A stretch of 64,000 nucleotides of DNA. Origin: Wuchereria bancrofti (taxonomy: Eukaryota; Nematoda; Chromadorea; Rhabditida; Onchocercidae). The DNA is taken from assembly GCA_005281725.1 (NCBI GenBank), contig SSBO01000005.1, positions 682,001 through 746,000 on the forward strand, read 5' to 3'. The notes under the pieces were generated by a model that saw nothing but the letters and a program-made list of their open reading frames with translations, was not told where the DNA came from and searched no databases. Shown piece after piece: positions 49,720 through 62,655 of the stretch (the first letter of the stretch is position 1; the number at the start of each line of letters is the position of its first letter). Position numbers and translations under genes: made by a program.

Positions 49720-52543
49720 TAATAAATTAATTTCATAAAACGCATGCAAGTGGTGCTATGTAATGGCAAGTCATTAAGTGTTTTAAACGAGGCAACTTGA
49801 GAGACTGATCAAATAAGGAAGAAATTTACAACTTTGCTCATAACCAAACAGTCGTTCTTCCACTTCTTCCAACACAACATGTATACAGAACTAATTAGTT
49901 CAAAAAGGAAGTGTATGAAATGCATAATTAATTAAAACGATCTTTGCATCCTCACAAGCCATCATTGAACACCGCAAACGTTGTACTTCTGCATTTGTAT
50001 TGTTGCAATCTTTTTTTGCATTTTGGATTAGTACTTATAAATTATCTGTGCAGGTAATATTCAGAAGTAACGTGGAAGAAAAAGTGCGCTTCCTACAAAG
50101 CTTGCTATAATCGTGGTGAACTGCAAAGTTGGTGCAGAATGAATATGAACCATTCTATGAAAAATTTTAGTGTAGAAAATATGATTCATCAGAAAATCTG
50201 GATCGTCTGGGATGCTCTACATTATCAATGGGAAAGTTTACATCTAAATTTTGGAAAACAAACGGAAATATTACAAAGGAAAAAAAAAGTTCGGAATAAA
50301 TTTCTGTCCATTCAGTATTTTCGGAAGCAAACAAAATCCATTTGTCCTATTTACACATGGGTAACTTTATAATGAACATAAAATTAATTGCAGAATGCAT
50401 TGATTATCAGACTTTCTATGAGTTGCAGAAAATTCCGAACATAGAATTATTTTATTATTATAATTTATAATAATAAAATAACTTCATGTAGAAAATAAAC
50501 GTTCAAGTGAGTGATTTAATTAATTTCTCATCTTTAGAATTGCACAAAACAGCCTACTCCAGGGTCAAAAGGAAAGAATCTTTCCATAAAACTCCTTATC
50601 GAATTTCGATTATGCCAAAATTCTAAATCTTCACGTAAGCAATGAATGTTGTTGTATCACCAACATCAGCATGATTTTCTAATCTCTTCGATTTTTTGAA
50701 AAAAAAAACTAATTCTACTCAAAGTTATTGGAAAAATGAAATCAGAAAGTCTGATATGAATGAATCAAACTCCTTCATGCAGACATTAATGCCAACAAGT
50801 AACCATTGATAAAAATTCGTACTGATTCAGCACTAATCACAACTGTGACAAATGATGTGCTAATTGTTTTCCTACTTTCAAAACATTCCTCTACTACACA
50901 CCATTCTTCTCATCTCACAAAAATATTCTCATCAGAATGAAATCACAATCAGTTCTGTATTTCCTGTTCACAGTATCTCTAATAAAAACAAATTGCATAA
51001 ATCGTCAAAGAATTTTAATAGCAGTGTATGTACGTATTATCTGTGAAACAAGTCGAACTATTTTTGATGAAAATTTTTCTCGCAAATCATTCATTTCCTT
51101 TAATAAGAATGTGAGTTGACACTAAGATTGAATTGTTGTCACGTGAAATGCTGAAGCATCAAAAATACTTTATAACTATATCAAAGTTATATTGAGAATT
51201 CAAAGATATTTCTTACTTTCCATCTTATTTTTTTTGTTTTCTTTATAATTTACTTTTCCTACTTGTTGACACTTCAAGAGTAGTTGAAGTTTAAATTATT
51301 TTGGAAGAAGTTTACTGAACTCGGGGAGATTCGTTGGATGTCGATGCTTATCAAGAGAAGCAATAGTATAACAAATTTTATAGAGAAAAAATTGAGGTAC
51401 AAGTATTGGAAATCCCTTTTCCTCGGAGTGATAACGGCAACAACGATAGTATATCAGTGTGATATTATCAACTCTGATTCGAGTAATTCATGGCTCTCTG
51501 CTTGTTAACCTATCACCCCTTCCATGGGAAGAAGCAGCGGTACGGCGAAATTGGAACACTCAGGCTGTGTCTCACTGACTGCTATAAAGATACCCGAGGA
51601 ACCATCGTTGCCCACCCTGTTGGGATCGTCTTCTTTGCAGCCCGTTTGCTACGATTACTTATAAATTGATCCATAAACGCGGCTGTGTTAAACGCAATTC
51701 TTACCCAACCCACAACTATGTTAAGCTTGCACTCAAGAAACAACGAGATGTAAATAATGCTTAGCAAATTACATGGATATCTAGTCTATTTTGCATAAAA
51801 ATAACTGGAATAACTAATGGAAACGTAAGATATAAGAAACATTATGCATAATGGACAGTTACAGGTAAGGCTATTCATCCACTCAAGAAAGTTAGAAATC
51901 AAATAAGGTGAAGTGAAACAATCATTGATTTCCTCAGTTTTTTTCTGCTGATATCATGGAAGAATCGTTCATTTCTCCTAAAATAGTACGAGGAAACAAC
52001 CTGAATTCAGAACTTATGGACATCATTTTTTAAACTTGAAAAATAAGCCGACTGTAGGTTTATGCAAGTTAATGTATAACCAAATCCGAGATAACACTGC
52101 AATACCAACACTGTGAGCTGGTAGCAAATGTATTTTAGATTTTATCTGATAATGAAGGAAATAATTCAAGAAGAAAGCTGATATCCGTTAGCATAAAGAT
52201 GACTTTAAATCTTACACAATTTAGAGACATTGCCAAATAAATGGAACTTCCGGACGGAAAATATACCAGACCAGTCAATCTTGACTGTCAACTCTCGGCT
52301 AGTTCCATAAATCCCCAATTCCTACTATTTTATAGTGACTAAAATAATTACACATTTATGAGCATCACAACATTTAGCTAATAACTGAGCTGCTAATAAC
52401 TCATGCCTACTAATTAAGCTCCTCGATAGATTTCAACCTTAAACCCTAAATAAACATTACAGCCCAAGAATAAGATAATAAGAAGTATAAGAAACAATAA
52501 GATAATAAGAAGCTTAATAAAAAAGCTAATTAGTGGTTCGTCA
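49720..52543. other. AT-rich region without supported genes
   Basis: Open frames at 50139-50372 and 51284-51508 (plus) and 51582-51767 (minus; hydrophobic start, MLSIIYISLFLEC) are possible but unsupported. An AT-only hairpin lies at 50447-50481. Confidence 0.35.
50447..50481. repeat. AT-only hairpin with 17-bp perfect arms
   Basis: TTATTTTATTATTATAA is followed by one T and then its exact reverse complement. It may extrude as a cruciform; function unknown. Confidence 0.9.
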
Positions 52544-53454
52544 TTATGACATGAGAGCACAAGAGATAACTGAAGATTTAATGTAAAGATGAAAATCCAT
52601 TTTCCATCTGATCAACCTGCGTGTTTCTTCCACTCGAGGTCTTGCTTGATCTAACTGCCAATAGAAACATCGAACACGTACATCGTTACGTGAAGCAGCA
52701 TCTACTGCAGCACGTGATTCGTGAAAATCATGCGCACTATAATCAACAGACATATGAGAGTACTCATACCTGAAGGTGATGAATATTGTGCTATCTGTTG
52801 ATGAATTCTTATCCAATGACTTTTCTCACCTGGAATTTATATTTCCATGTAATGTATATTACATATTTAATGCTGGGTTTACCGAGTATAAATATCACTG
52901 AGAGAACTAAGATGAAAGAATGAAAGATCGTTCTGTTTGCTGTTTAAAATTGAAGAGGAATGAATGATAAGATGTAGGGGACAGGTGAAATATCTCCAAC
53001 AACACTGAATAAGTTGTTGAAGAAAGGAATCACCCACGAATTTCCCAACAAATGATTTCTCCATGATAAGCTTAATCACACAAACATATAGAGACCACGA
53101 ATACTACGAGAGTAGCAAACAAGATTGAAAATGCAGTCATTTTCAGTCGATGTTTACCATCTCCCCTGTACCCTATGTTCGGCTACTCTATTCGTAAACC
53201 GAGCATAACACTATGAGTTACAGTTGAGCAGCGTACGTGGATATCTCTGAAAAGCATAACTTAGAAACCAGGTTAACAACGCAGCAATAATCAAAGTAGC
53301 AGTGATGGCTTCTTGTACTATTGCTCGTGTCGTGTATTCTATTCTGCATTGAGGCGATGACGAGCGCCTTGATGCCGCCGGGACCCTAGGCCCAGCCACA
53401 ATCCTCTTTTGAGGATTGCTTTTTTCATGCTTAGGCTTAGTGCACTCTACGGTA
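52544..53454 (-). CDS. Probable single-pass membrane protein, partial model
   Basis: An exon at 53454 down to about 53212 encodes a basic N-terminal part (KHEKSNPQKR, then ASRRSSSPQC) and a membrane segment (AITATLIIAALLTWFLSYAF). The last exon (52769-52544) reads YEYSHMSVDYSAHDFHESRA and later QLDQARPRVEETRRLIRWKM, ending in TAA, and is convincingly protein-like. A 16-base mini-exon near 52895-52880 (DIYT) could join them in phase if the first exon ends at the weak donor TA|GTGTTA. The start codon is not found; the first exon needs phase 2 input from an exon above 53460. I do not recognise the family. A single hydrophobic segment followed by a charged tail suggests a type II or tail-facing membrane protein. 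Confidence 0.45.
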
Positions 53455-55581
53455 CTAAGTCAAGAAGACGAGTACTAGAGTGTTGGTTTCGTCGGAGAGT
53501 AGCTATCATGGACGATTAATAGTCGCCTCACACCGATGCATTCAGAATGAACACGTCCCTATTGCTTCCGCAGCCGACGCCGCTGCTGCTGTGGCCTTCT
53601 CCGTCCTTAGTCTTCACCTTCCATAGTTGTCGATCTGACGATAATCTGTGGGGTCTCTACCGTTGCTCGGTGCTGCTGCAATACAACACTCGCGAAGCTT
53701 ATGCGCATCGGTGACAAAATGTTAGGTTAGTTTGAAGTAGTGGAAGGCGGAGTGATACAAGCACAGGACGGAACGAGATATCTCGGGCGCAGTGTTTCGT
53801 GCTAAATATGCAGATAAAAGGTAAATATGCTCATAAATAAGCATATTCATTAAGAACTTAAGAAGCAATGTAATCTCATTTGACTGCTGTTATCACTTAT
53901 ATTTGGTTATTTCCCAGCAACGTAAAAAAACTCTTCCGATTTCATGTCTGTCAGAGTATGCCAATTTGCAGTTTATCGCATACCGCACAGCAAGTGGTAA
54001 CAACATCATCACAAAATCAACGCGAGAATGTTGGGAAACGATCGCGTACGCTACTACTTATTGCATTCCATAGTGAATCGCTCCAACCCTGCAACAACAA
54101 TTCACCAATACGTGACTATCATACATTATGTGACGAGGAATATGGACGTTTCACAACACATAAATTAAATAGCAATAGTGAAATAGTATCCCAGGATCCA
54201 TTTTAATATTTGTTAAGTACAAATTGGGAATCATCAGAACACGTGATAGGTGTCACAGATGATACAGTGCGATGCCAATTTGCAAACAGTTTTGCTAAAC
54301 TCTGCCATGAAATGTCAAATTTTAATAGCTGTAAAAAGTTAGTAACCAACCTTCCCATTCGTTCGCCAGCATGAGCATCGAGAATCTTCTGATATCATAA
54401 TTTGCAAGCAGCTTTAATCTTAGCCATTGGACCCGTCGATGATTCCGCATGAAACACATAGCATATGAAATTTCCCGACGATGTGCTCATTATTATAAAC
54501 GCACAATGTCTGAAAGATGCACAAGGGAAAGCATCTCAACCAAATCAAAGTTCTATCTTCATTACAAAGGAACGATATGATTATCAGCATAAAGAGTAAG
54601 TTTATCAGCGCTATTGAGAGAAAAGTACCGGCGGATGACGCAGCCTTATGAATAGACGACGAGCAGTATTTGTCATAATCAATAAGTGGAAAGGATAAGA
54701 AATCTGCTCAATAATATCTATCCATGGCACATCAATCTTCTAAACAACAATGAGTACAGCGGGGGCGGACAGAGACGAACGGGGAGAGAAGTGATGTCGA
54801 TGACGTGGGAGTAGGAAATAGGACATAACTTGACAGTGCTCAGTACTACTTATAGCTCTTTTTCTCTTTCTCCATTAGATAGACAAGTGGAGATTTTCAA
54901 CAGTAGGAAAGAGAGGGAATGGGAGGAACGCGAAGAAAGAACTACTCCTTACTCCAAGACTACTTATGCACCTCTATTGTAGGAAGAAGACTGCTACTAC
55001 TGTCCCAACTGCCATTGTTGTCTCCGTGTGAAAATGTAACAAGGCCTGCTGCCCTCCCTCTTCAGTATGTCGTTGTATTTCCACAGGAGGTAGCGAGGGA
55101 CGGATCCATTATGATATCTTTTTACGTATGTTCAAATTAAAATCTCGAAAAGATAGTTTTCCGAACTTTCAAGTTTCTCTAATTAGTAAATAAATGTTGC
55201 ATATCGCAAATAGGAATTGTTTGGAGGAAAAAATTGATGCTCTTGGCATTAAACCATTAGTATTCATTATTTTTTAAGCTTTCAGGACTTTGCAATCTTC
55301 ATTGAAAAGAAGATGTCACTTAGTGAATTTTTTCTCATTTTGCATAGATGCTTTGTTCAGAACAAGGAATTCTGCCATGTGCTCAGAATCCTTCGGAGTA
55401 TACGCTCGTTGGCCGATTGTCAAACGTGAAAGTCGTCCACCTTCATGTGTCAAATGCAAAATATGACAAACAATGGACAGATTAAAAACTGTTTGAACCT
55501 TTAGTATTTAATTCTAACCAATCTGAAATAAAAAGCTTCCATTTGACATTTCCGTCATTTTATAAAATTCTGTGTTTCATC
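53455..55581. other. Region of uncertain content
   Basis: A plus-strand frame to 54206 is rich in polar residues (VVTTSSQNQRENVGKRSRTL) and ends in TAA; it may be a terminal exon, but no upstream partner is clear. First exon and promoter of the minus-strand membrane-protein gene may lie at 53500-53760. Nothing else recognised. Confidence 0.35.
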
Positions 55582-56537
55582 ATGTTCTTGACTGTATCTG
55601 TGACACCCATCACTTGGTTCAATTTTCTCCTTTGCATCACTTTTGATAAAAATGAAACTTTTTAACTAATCTCGATACCAGTGATGAAATTGTCACAAAT
55701 CAGATAGCTTTGATATCCTCAATTACAACAATTTTGAACCATTGTTTAGCTCAGAATTTCCGTCCCATCCTTCACAGTTCATTGATTTCGCTCAGTTAAG
55801 TGAAACTGAGGAGGATATAAGCAGTGAAGGATCGAAATCTGAAACTAATCTGATCACAAATGCTCCTCATCTTGGCTTTTCAGATAGCTATGATTTCATC
55901 AGCCACACTAATTTGGAGTCATCACCTGGCACAGATATGGACTCATATACGATTGTATGGAGAAATGCTGATGGAGAATTAAAAACGGATGATGACAAAT
56001 TACATAACAACTTTTCGTTCTATCTCTTATAGTTCTTTACTTTCATCAACAGCGTGAAATTGAAGAGGCCACATTAAAAGTATGATTTTTGTTTCAAATA
56101 TGTAAGAAGATAAGTAAAGAACTACTTGTTACCTAAGTTATTCAAAATGCAATGTGATATTTTTCTATGGCAATGACATTTTTATGATTTCTCACATTAC
56201 TTAAGTACACCAAATGGTGTAATAGATTACTGATTGAAAAAATAAAAGCATTAACAAGAATTTTTCAGATAAAAGATATTATACCAGTCATTATCGTGAG
56301 TGTACCGTGATCACGAAAAATTACAACGAATATGTAACACATAGAAAAACACACAGTCAACCCCCCCTCATCTATGAATGCAAAGTGGGCGGGCATTCGG
56401 CTATGAATCATCACCTCTCAATCACAAGCAAACGCATGAACCTCGTCCTCACTGCGAGTACTGTGGCAAATTCTTCGCCAGCAGGAATGCACTGCAAAAA
56501 TGCTGCCAAACAAAATCTCATTAGTTTGCACATTTAG
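55582..56537 (+). pseudogene. Decayed copy of the leader/acidic/zinc-finger gene
   Basis: Co-linear with the copy at 60074-61450, including upstream sequence. The first exon starts with ATG and the same hydrophobic leader but meets a stop after KNETF; the acidic block (SQFIDFAQLSETEEDISSEG) continues in another frame. The second-exon donor is lost (GGTAATGAT has become GGATGATGA), so the frame runs into a stop after SFYLL. In the terminal exon (from 56269) the first zinc cysteine is Ser (TSHYRE) and a deletion after IYECKV shifts the frame, destroying fingers 2 and 3. It is therefore a pseudogene. Confidence 0.8.
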
Positions 56538-59500
56538 AAAATTTTTAAACCCATATATCAGCCTGAAATAGAATTCGTGTGAAATGTGTAATGAAACATC
56601 TGAGACCGTGGAGTGATAATGCAAAATTCAATAGGCACTGCGGCATTTTTTCCATATCACACAATCAATATGTAATAGCTGCTGATGTCCTAATGATTCA
56701 GTGGTTGAAAAAGGTGTAGGCGATGGTGACAGCAACCTTTCAATGATATATCAACGAACAAAAGCTATGCAGGAAAACATATCATTTCGTCCACCACTGA
56801 AGACAAACTGCGATGAATTACTGATCATTTCTTTTGTCGCTAAAAGACATCTAAAAAATTTTTCTAGGAAGCGAGACACAATTTGGGCATTCTTCACAAA
56901 TATGAGAAAGACGCGTAGCAATCGGATGTTTTCGCAGAATCAAAATGCAACGACCAATTTATAATTTCATTTTATCATTGGATTTTTTTAATGTTTTATC
57001 TTCATTCATTATCCCATGAACAAATTAGAAGACAACATTAAATGTACAAAGTGCGTTCACAGCTGAAATGAACAATTTTTAACGCAAAAAGCTAATAAAG
57101 CATCTTAAGTGAGAAAAAAGTATTCTCCTAATAATTTATAACAAAAGTTGACATCACAAAGTGGTTTTAAGCAAGGAAATGCTATAATAAGGAAGAGAGT
57201 GACGATGCCTTTTTAGTTTACTTATCATAATTGTCCATTATTAATTTATTGACTTAAATTCAATATGCAAAAAATTGTTTTCCATTTATTATAAGAAAGC
57301 AAGTTTAACCTTTAACACGTTGAACAAAATTTTCTTTTCTCCAATATTTACTCAGTATAATGAAACAGAGATCCGACATTATCCATTTGATGCTCTTCAT
57401 ATCAATAGACAATTATGTTTTTTAATTCATTACTAAATAAATCTTTGTTATGATCTGCAAGATATACATAGAAACAAAAAATGGCGCAATTGTCCCTTTC
57501 ATTGGGCATCAAAATTCAGCAAAAAAGCGACCAATATAGTCAGAAGGAGAATAAATAGTATTCAACTATTGAATAATGTTCAGGTAATGAATAATGTTCA
57601 AGTAAATGATCTGTTTTTGTCTCTTCACATGTGCATTCCTCAAGTTACATGTCGTGAAAATTACTCATTATTCTCCGCACATTAATAAAAAAGGCACATG
57701 GATAAAACTCATCTTCAACTAACAATTCAAAAAAAAAAAAAAAATTGAACTGCATCAGTACTGATCATGTGATCATGTCATTTAGCAAAAAACTACAGAG
57801 ATTATGTGTAAGTCAAAGATCAGTCATTTCACTAATAATTTCTAGATTTTACATCGACTGATCATGAAGAATCGATCGCATAAACAATTAAATGTTTAGT
57901 AACAACGAATTGAAGAAAATAGCAAATTAGTAAGGAAATGGTCGGAAAATTTTTGAATCAAACAATCCAATAAAATATTTCGATTATTTAATTTCTTCGG
58001 GAAAATTGCATATCCAGTGAGTCAGTCAGCTGCAGCAAACAACGAACGATTGGAAACGAATTCGGATCCCAAGCGAACAGAAATATTATTGTACAACGAA
58101 GCCATCGGCTCTAAATTTGATCGCAAAGGATAAGAGTAATTGGCAAATTTGATTGATACCAAAGATTACACCTCAAATGCAAGACAAATCCATCCAAATC
58201 TGTTTCCATGCAAAAGACATAGATTGGTTACTGTAAAAAAGTAGAATATGAATTTAGAGGAGGAACAGGAAGGAGTTAACACGTTGACCTAAATAACAGA
58301 AAAGACGGTAGTTGTTCGGTTTGTAGGAAGGAGGGCTGGTCTCCAGTACATTTGTAGCGGTTGTCGCAATGTTGCAATCATTTTGCTCGCTGTGGAAGAA
58401 AGATGCTTGTCGAATTTTCGAGACGAAACGTCAACTTCTCATCTTCCTTTCCTTTTTGAGTATGAATATCAAAAGTTTTGCATCACAATGTCTATTTGTG
58501 CAATACGTGACATGCGTGCTGGCGCTAATGGGCGCTAAAAGTCGCTAGGGTGTACTTATTGCAAATACTGAGAGTTCAAATTTCAAACAATGAAATGAAA
58601 ATAAGAAAAAAAAAATGCAATCTCTCATTGCCCATTTCTTCGAAAGCAATCAAAATCGGTAAATTTACCAATTAAACAGCAGAAAGTTACCAAAAAGGTG
58701 TATAATAGGAAAATAAAGCAACCATGCATAAATATTTTGAAAGAAGGCGGCAATTCTGAATATTCGGCGGAGATTTCTGTGCTGATTGGAAGATCGATAA
58801 ATGAACTGAGAATTGCAAGTATAAATAATCACTGAAAGCTATAAAATGCATTGGAATAATAGAATGTTATAATAATACAAACCATTCAAAGTAGGTTTTA
58901 ATTAATTCAAAGTTAAAAATTGGGATTCTGGAAATAGAAATGGAAAGATATGAGAGGGAATCCTTTAATGTGAAAAAGAATATATAATTATGGGAAATAA
59001 AGCATAAACATTAAAAAAAGTGAGGAAATGGTCGGTAAATTTTTGAATCAAATAATCCAATAAAATATTAGTAGGAATATTGCCGATAGAGCAATGCCCA
59101 TAGAAGCAAAGAAACACGCTAACACTGATCATATCCATCCCTTCTTGTTCGTTGGAGTTATCAGCTCAATAATTTTTCCGTAGGAGAAGGGGTAAACTTG
59201 GTAGTACTACTGCTTTTGCTTTGATACCCGCGGGAAGTTCAGATCAGGGATGGGTGAGAAACAAAACCCGCAACGAGCTGATCCCATCCTACAATATGCT
59301 GATTTCTCGAAGGTCAAACTAGCACTTACTAATCATTATGTCATGTTGTCAACTATATTTGTTGCTCCTCTATTTGAGACAAGGATATTCACTGCAAAAG
59401 GTTCCATGTTAGATTTATCAAATTAAATTTTGTGTTAATTAACTAATGGAAGGTTGCAACTGTTAATCGACTGATGATGTCACAAACATTTGAAATCTAA

Positions 59501-60073
59501 AATTTCTATAATATGCAAATAATTCAGTATCAGTATATTATCAAACAAAGCAGAAATTATTCAAATTACTCAAATTATTCAGAAATTATTCAAACAATAC
59601 TATACAAATTAAAGATTTCATCATCCAGTGACATTCATTTCAAACCATTCATCAGTTTCCATTTATGCAAATATTAATTACTCCATTGTGCCAACCCAAT
59701 TTTTAAAATTTGTCCCATCCTTTCAAACATCAAACATCGTTTCAGCTTATGTTGAAATTGTTTCTGATAATAGCAATGGATATATGTCAAAAAGCAACAA
59801 TTACCAAATTTCAGATGATGCGTCCATCCGATGAAATTCCACCAGTGATACTGTCAGTAGCACGTACATTCTACTTTAATGCTTCCTTTAATGCTTTCAA
59901 AAGAGCATTGATAAACTATCAGTTGAGGGAGAGGAAAGCGAGGATGTAAAAATATGACAAACAATGGACGGATTAAGAATTGTTTGAATATTTAGTTTTT
60001 AATTTCAACCAATCTGAAATAAAAAGCTTCCGTTTGAGCATTTCTGTCATTTCATAAAATTCTTTATTTCACC
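56538..60073. other. Duplicated flank and AT-rich intergenic DNA
   Basis: About 56700-57560 is repeated at 63100-64000. An approximately 47-base segment (GGAAATGGTCGG, then AATCCAATAAAATATT) occurs at about 57932-57979 and again at about 59025-59071. A plus-strand frame at 59815-59949 after TTTCAG (MRPSDEIPPVIL) may be an exon or chance. No other gene recognised. Confidence 0.5.
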
Positions 60074-61450
60074 ATGTTCTCCACTGTACCTATGACACCC
60101 ATCATTTGGCTCAATCTTTTGCTTTGCATCGCTTCTGATAAAAATGAAACTTTTGCTTTACTTAATCTTGATACCGGTGTTGAAATTGTCACAAATATTA
60201 CTCATCCTGGCATCTCGGACAGCTTTGATATCCTCGATTACGACAACAATTTCGAGCCATTATTTAGCTCAGAATTTCCGTCTGATCCTTCGCAGTTCAT
60301 TGATTTCACTCAGTTGAGTGAAATTGAGGATATAGGTAGTGAAGAATCGAAATCCGAGACCGATCTGATCACAAATGATCCTCATCTTAGCTTTTCAAAT
60401 AGCTATGATTTGTTCGGCCACACTAATTTGGAGTTATCACTTGGCTCAGGAATGCGTGGAGAGATGCTAGTGGAGAATTAAGGACGAATGATGATAATGT
60501 GGGATATTCTTCCATTAGAGGTAAGACTTTTGCTTCAAATATATATGAAAAGATAAGTAAACAGCTTCTTATCTAAGGTATTTATGTTCAAGGTGAAAAT
60601 TCTTCTCCACTTAGTCTCGACACTAATGGCATCTATTCCCACCAACTTACTCTTCCTTCAGACGACACATCCGGCCAGCATGCAAATGCTGAACAGAACA
60701 ACATCGATAACAAGTACTTCTCAGATAACTTGAATATCCCCGACTACAGGGAAAATACCAATGAAGGATCATTCTCGAATAATTTAAATATCCTTGACTA
60801 CAGAGGAAATACTGACGGAGAATCAAAAACAGGTAATGATGAATTGCATAACGACTTTTCATTCTATCTCTTATAGTTCATTACTTTCATCGACGGAGTG
60901 AAATTGTGGGAGTAATAAAGAATCGGAAACTGAAACTGATCTCATCACAACAGAAAATTCACCGTTACCTGTTGTGTGAGATCTTTTTAGAGGCGATATT
61001 AAACGTGATTTTTGTTTCAAATATGTGAGAAGATAAATAAACAACTACTTGTTATTTAAAATGCAATGTGATATTACTTTATGGTACTGACATTTTTATG
61101 ACTTCTCACATTATTTAATACCAAATGATGTAATAGATTACTGATTAAAAAATAGAAACTTTGACAAGAATTTTTCAGATAAGAGAAATTATACTTGTCA
61201 TTATCGCGGATGTGCTATGATCACGAAAAGTTACAACGAATACCTAACACATAGGAAAACACACGGTCAGCCCTTCATCTATGAATGCAAAGTACCCGGT
61301 TGTGGGCGGACATTCGACCATAAATCAACATTTCACAAACACAGACAAACGCATGAATCTCATCCTCAGTGCGAGGACTGTAGCAAATTCTTCGTCAACA
61401 GGGATGGACTGCAAAAACACAAGAAATACTGCCAAACAAAATCTCGTTAG
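60074..61450 (+). CDS. Leader/acidic-region C2H2 zinc-finger gene, frameshifted exon 1
   Basis: Exon 1 begins at 60074 with a hydrophobic leader (MTPIIWLNLLLCIASD) and an acidic Ser/Asp/Glu-rich block. Exon 2 (60593-60832) is Asn/Ser-rich with a repeat NNLNI-x-DYR-x-NT. The terminal exon (61179-61450, 272 bases, enters in phase 1) carries three fingers: CHYRGCAM...HRKTH, CKVPGCGRTF...HRQTH and CEDCSKFF...HKKYC (C2HC). Relative to the decayed copy a 16-base deletion near 60450 shifts exon 1 to a stop at 60479-60481, before the strong donor AGAG|GTAAGA at about 60520. A weak donor ATGC|GTGGAG at about 60456 would bypass it and keep frame (phase 1). Function unknown; a DNA-binding factor is the usual role, and the leader may be a false signal peptide. 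Confidence 0.6.
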
Positions 61451-61690
61451 TTTGCAAATCTTGCAGAATTTTAAACACATAGGTCAAGTTTGAAATAGAA
61501 TGCGTGCAACTTTTTGTTGTAACTACGCGCGAAAATAGGCAACTTTTTGTAATATAAATTATTTAAAATGAGATGTGATAAGATTATTTCATAGGAGTGA
61601 TATTTTTATGGTTTATCAGATTACTTAATTAGCTACAAACACTGTAACAGAATGGCAATTGCAAAAACAAATAACACAATCGTTTTTTAG

Positions 61691-61962
61691 GCGAAAGAAG
61701 CTACGAATGCCCTTATCACGGATGTGCTATGATCGCGAAAAGTCACAACGAATACCTAACACACAGGAAAACACACGGTCAACCTTTCATCTATGAATGC
61801 AAAGTACCCGGTTGTGGGCGGACATTCGACCATGAATCAACATTTCACAAACACAAGCAAACGCATGAACCTCATCCAAAATGCGAAGACTGTGGCAAAT
61901 TCTTCACCACCAGGATTGGACTGCGTTATCATAAGAAGAGCTGCCAAACAAAATCTCGTTAG
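61691..61962 (+). CDS. Alternative terminal zinc-finger exon 2
   Basis: A 272-base open stretch between a CGTTTTTTAG acceptor and a TAG stop, with the same entry phase as the terminal exon at 61179-61450. It encodes three fingers: CPYHGCAMI...HRKTH, CKVPGCGRTF...HKQTH and CEDCGKFF...HKKSC. Finger 2 is almost identical to that of the neighbours; fingers 1 and 3 differ (ERSYECPYHG against KRNYTCHYRG; TTRIGLRYH against VNRDGLQKH). There is no ATG at its start, so it must be spliced to upstream exons or be a duplicated exon remnant. Confidence 0.6.
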
Positions 61963-62267
61963 TTTGCAAATTTAGCAGAATTTTAAAAACATATATGAAC
62001 CTAAAATAGAATGCATGTGAAATGTGTTATGAAACATTTGTGACCGCTGAGTGACGATACAAAATTTATTTGACATTGGCATCACAATTACACTTTACTA
62101 TACGCGCGATAATACACAACTTTTTGTAATCTGAATTATTTGAAATGAGATGTGGTAAGATTATTTCATAGGAGTGATATTTTTGTGATTTATCAGATTA
62201 CTTAATTAGCTACAAACACTGTAACAGAATGACAATTGCAAAAACAAATAACGCAATCGTTTTTTAG

Positions 62268-62539
62268 GCGAAAGAAGCTACGAATGCCCTTATCGCGGAT
62301 GTGCTATGATCGCGAAAAGTCACAACGAATATATAACACACAGGAAAACACACGGTCAACCTTTCATCTATGAATGCAAAGTACCCGGTTGTGGGCGGAC
62401 ATTCGACCATGAATCAACATTTCATAAACACAAGCAAACGCATGAACCTCATCCAAAATGCGAAGACTGTGGCAAATTCTTCACCACCAGGATTGGACTG
62501 CGTTATCATAAGAAGAGCTGCCAAACAAAATCTCGTTAG
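62268..62539 (+). CDS. Alternative terminal zinc-finger exon 3
   Basis: A near-identical copy of the exon at 61691-61962, displaced by exactly 577 bases, including acceptor and flanks. The protein differs by one residue (EYITHRK for EYLTHRK). Same entry phase, same 272-base length, same stop. The duplication is recent, given similarity in non-coding flanks too. Confidence 0.6.
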
Positions 62540-62655
62540 TTTGCAAATTTAGCAGAATTTTAAAAACATATATGAACCTAAAATAGAATGCATGTGAAAT
62601 ATGTTATGAAACATTTGTGGCCGCTGAGTGACGATACAAAATTTATTTGTCGCAG

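Larger units (their letters stand above)
61600..62640. repeat. 577-bp tandem duplication carrying a zinc-finger exon
   Basis: Two successive units start near 61560-61600 and 62140-62180 and continue through the exon into its 3' flank (GAACCTAAAATAGAATGCAT). Period measured from the acceptors is 577. Confidence 0.9.
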
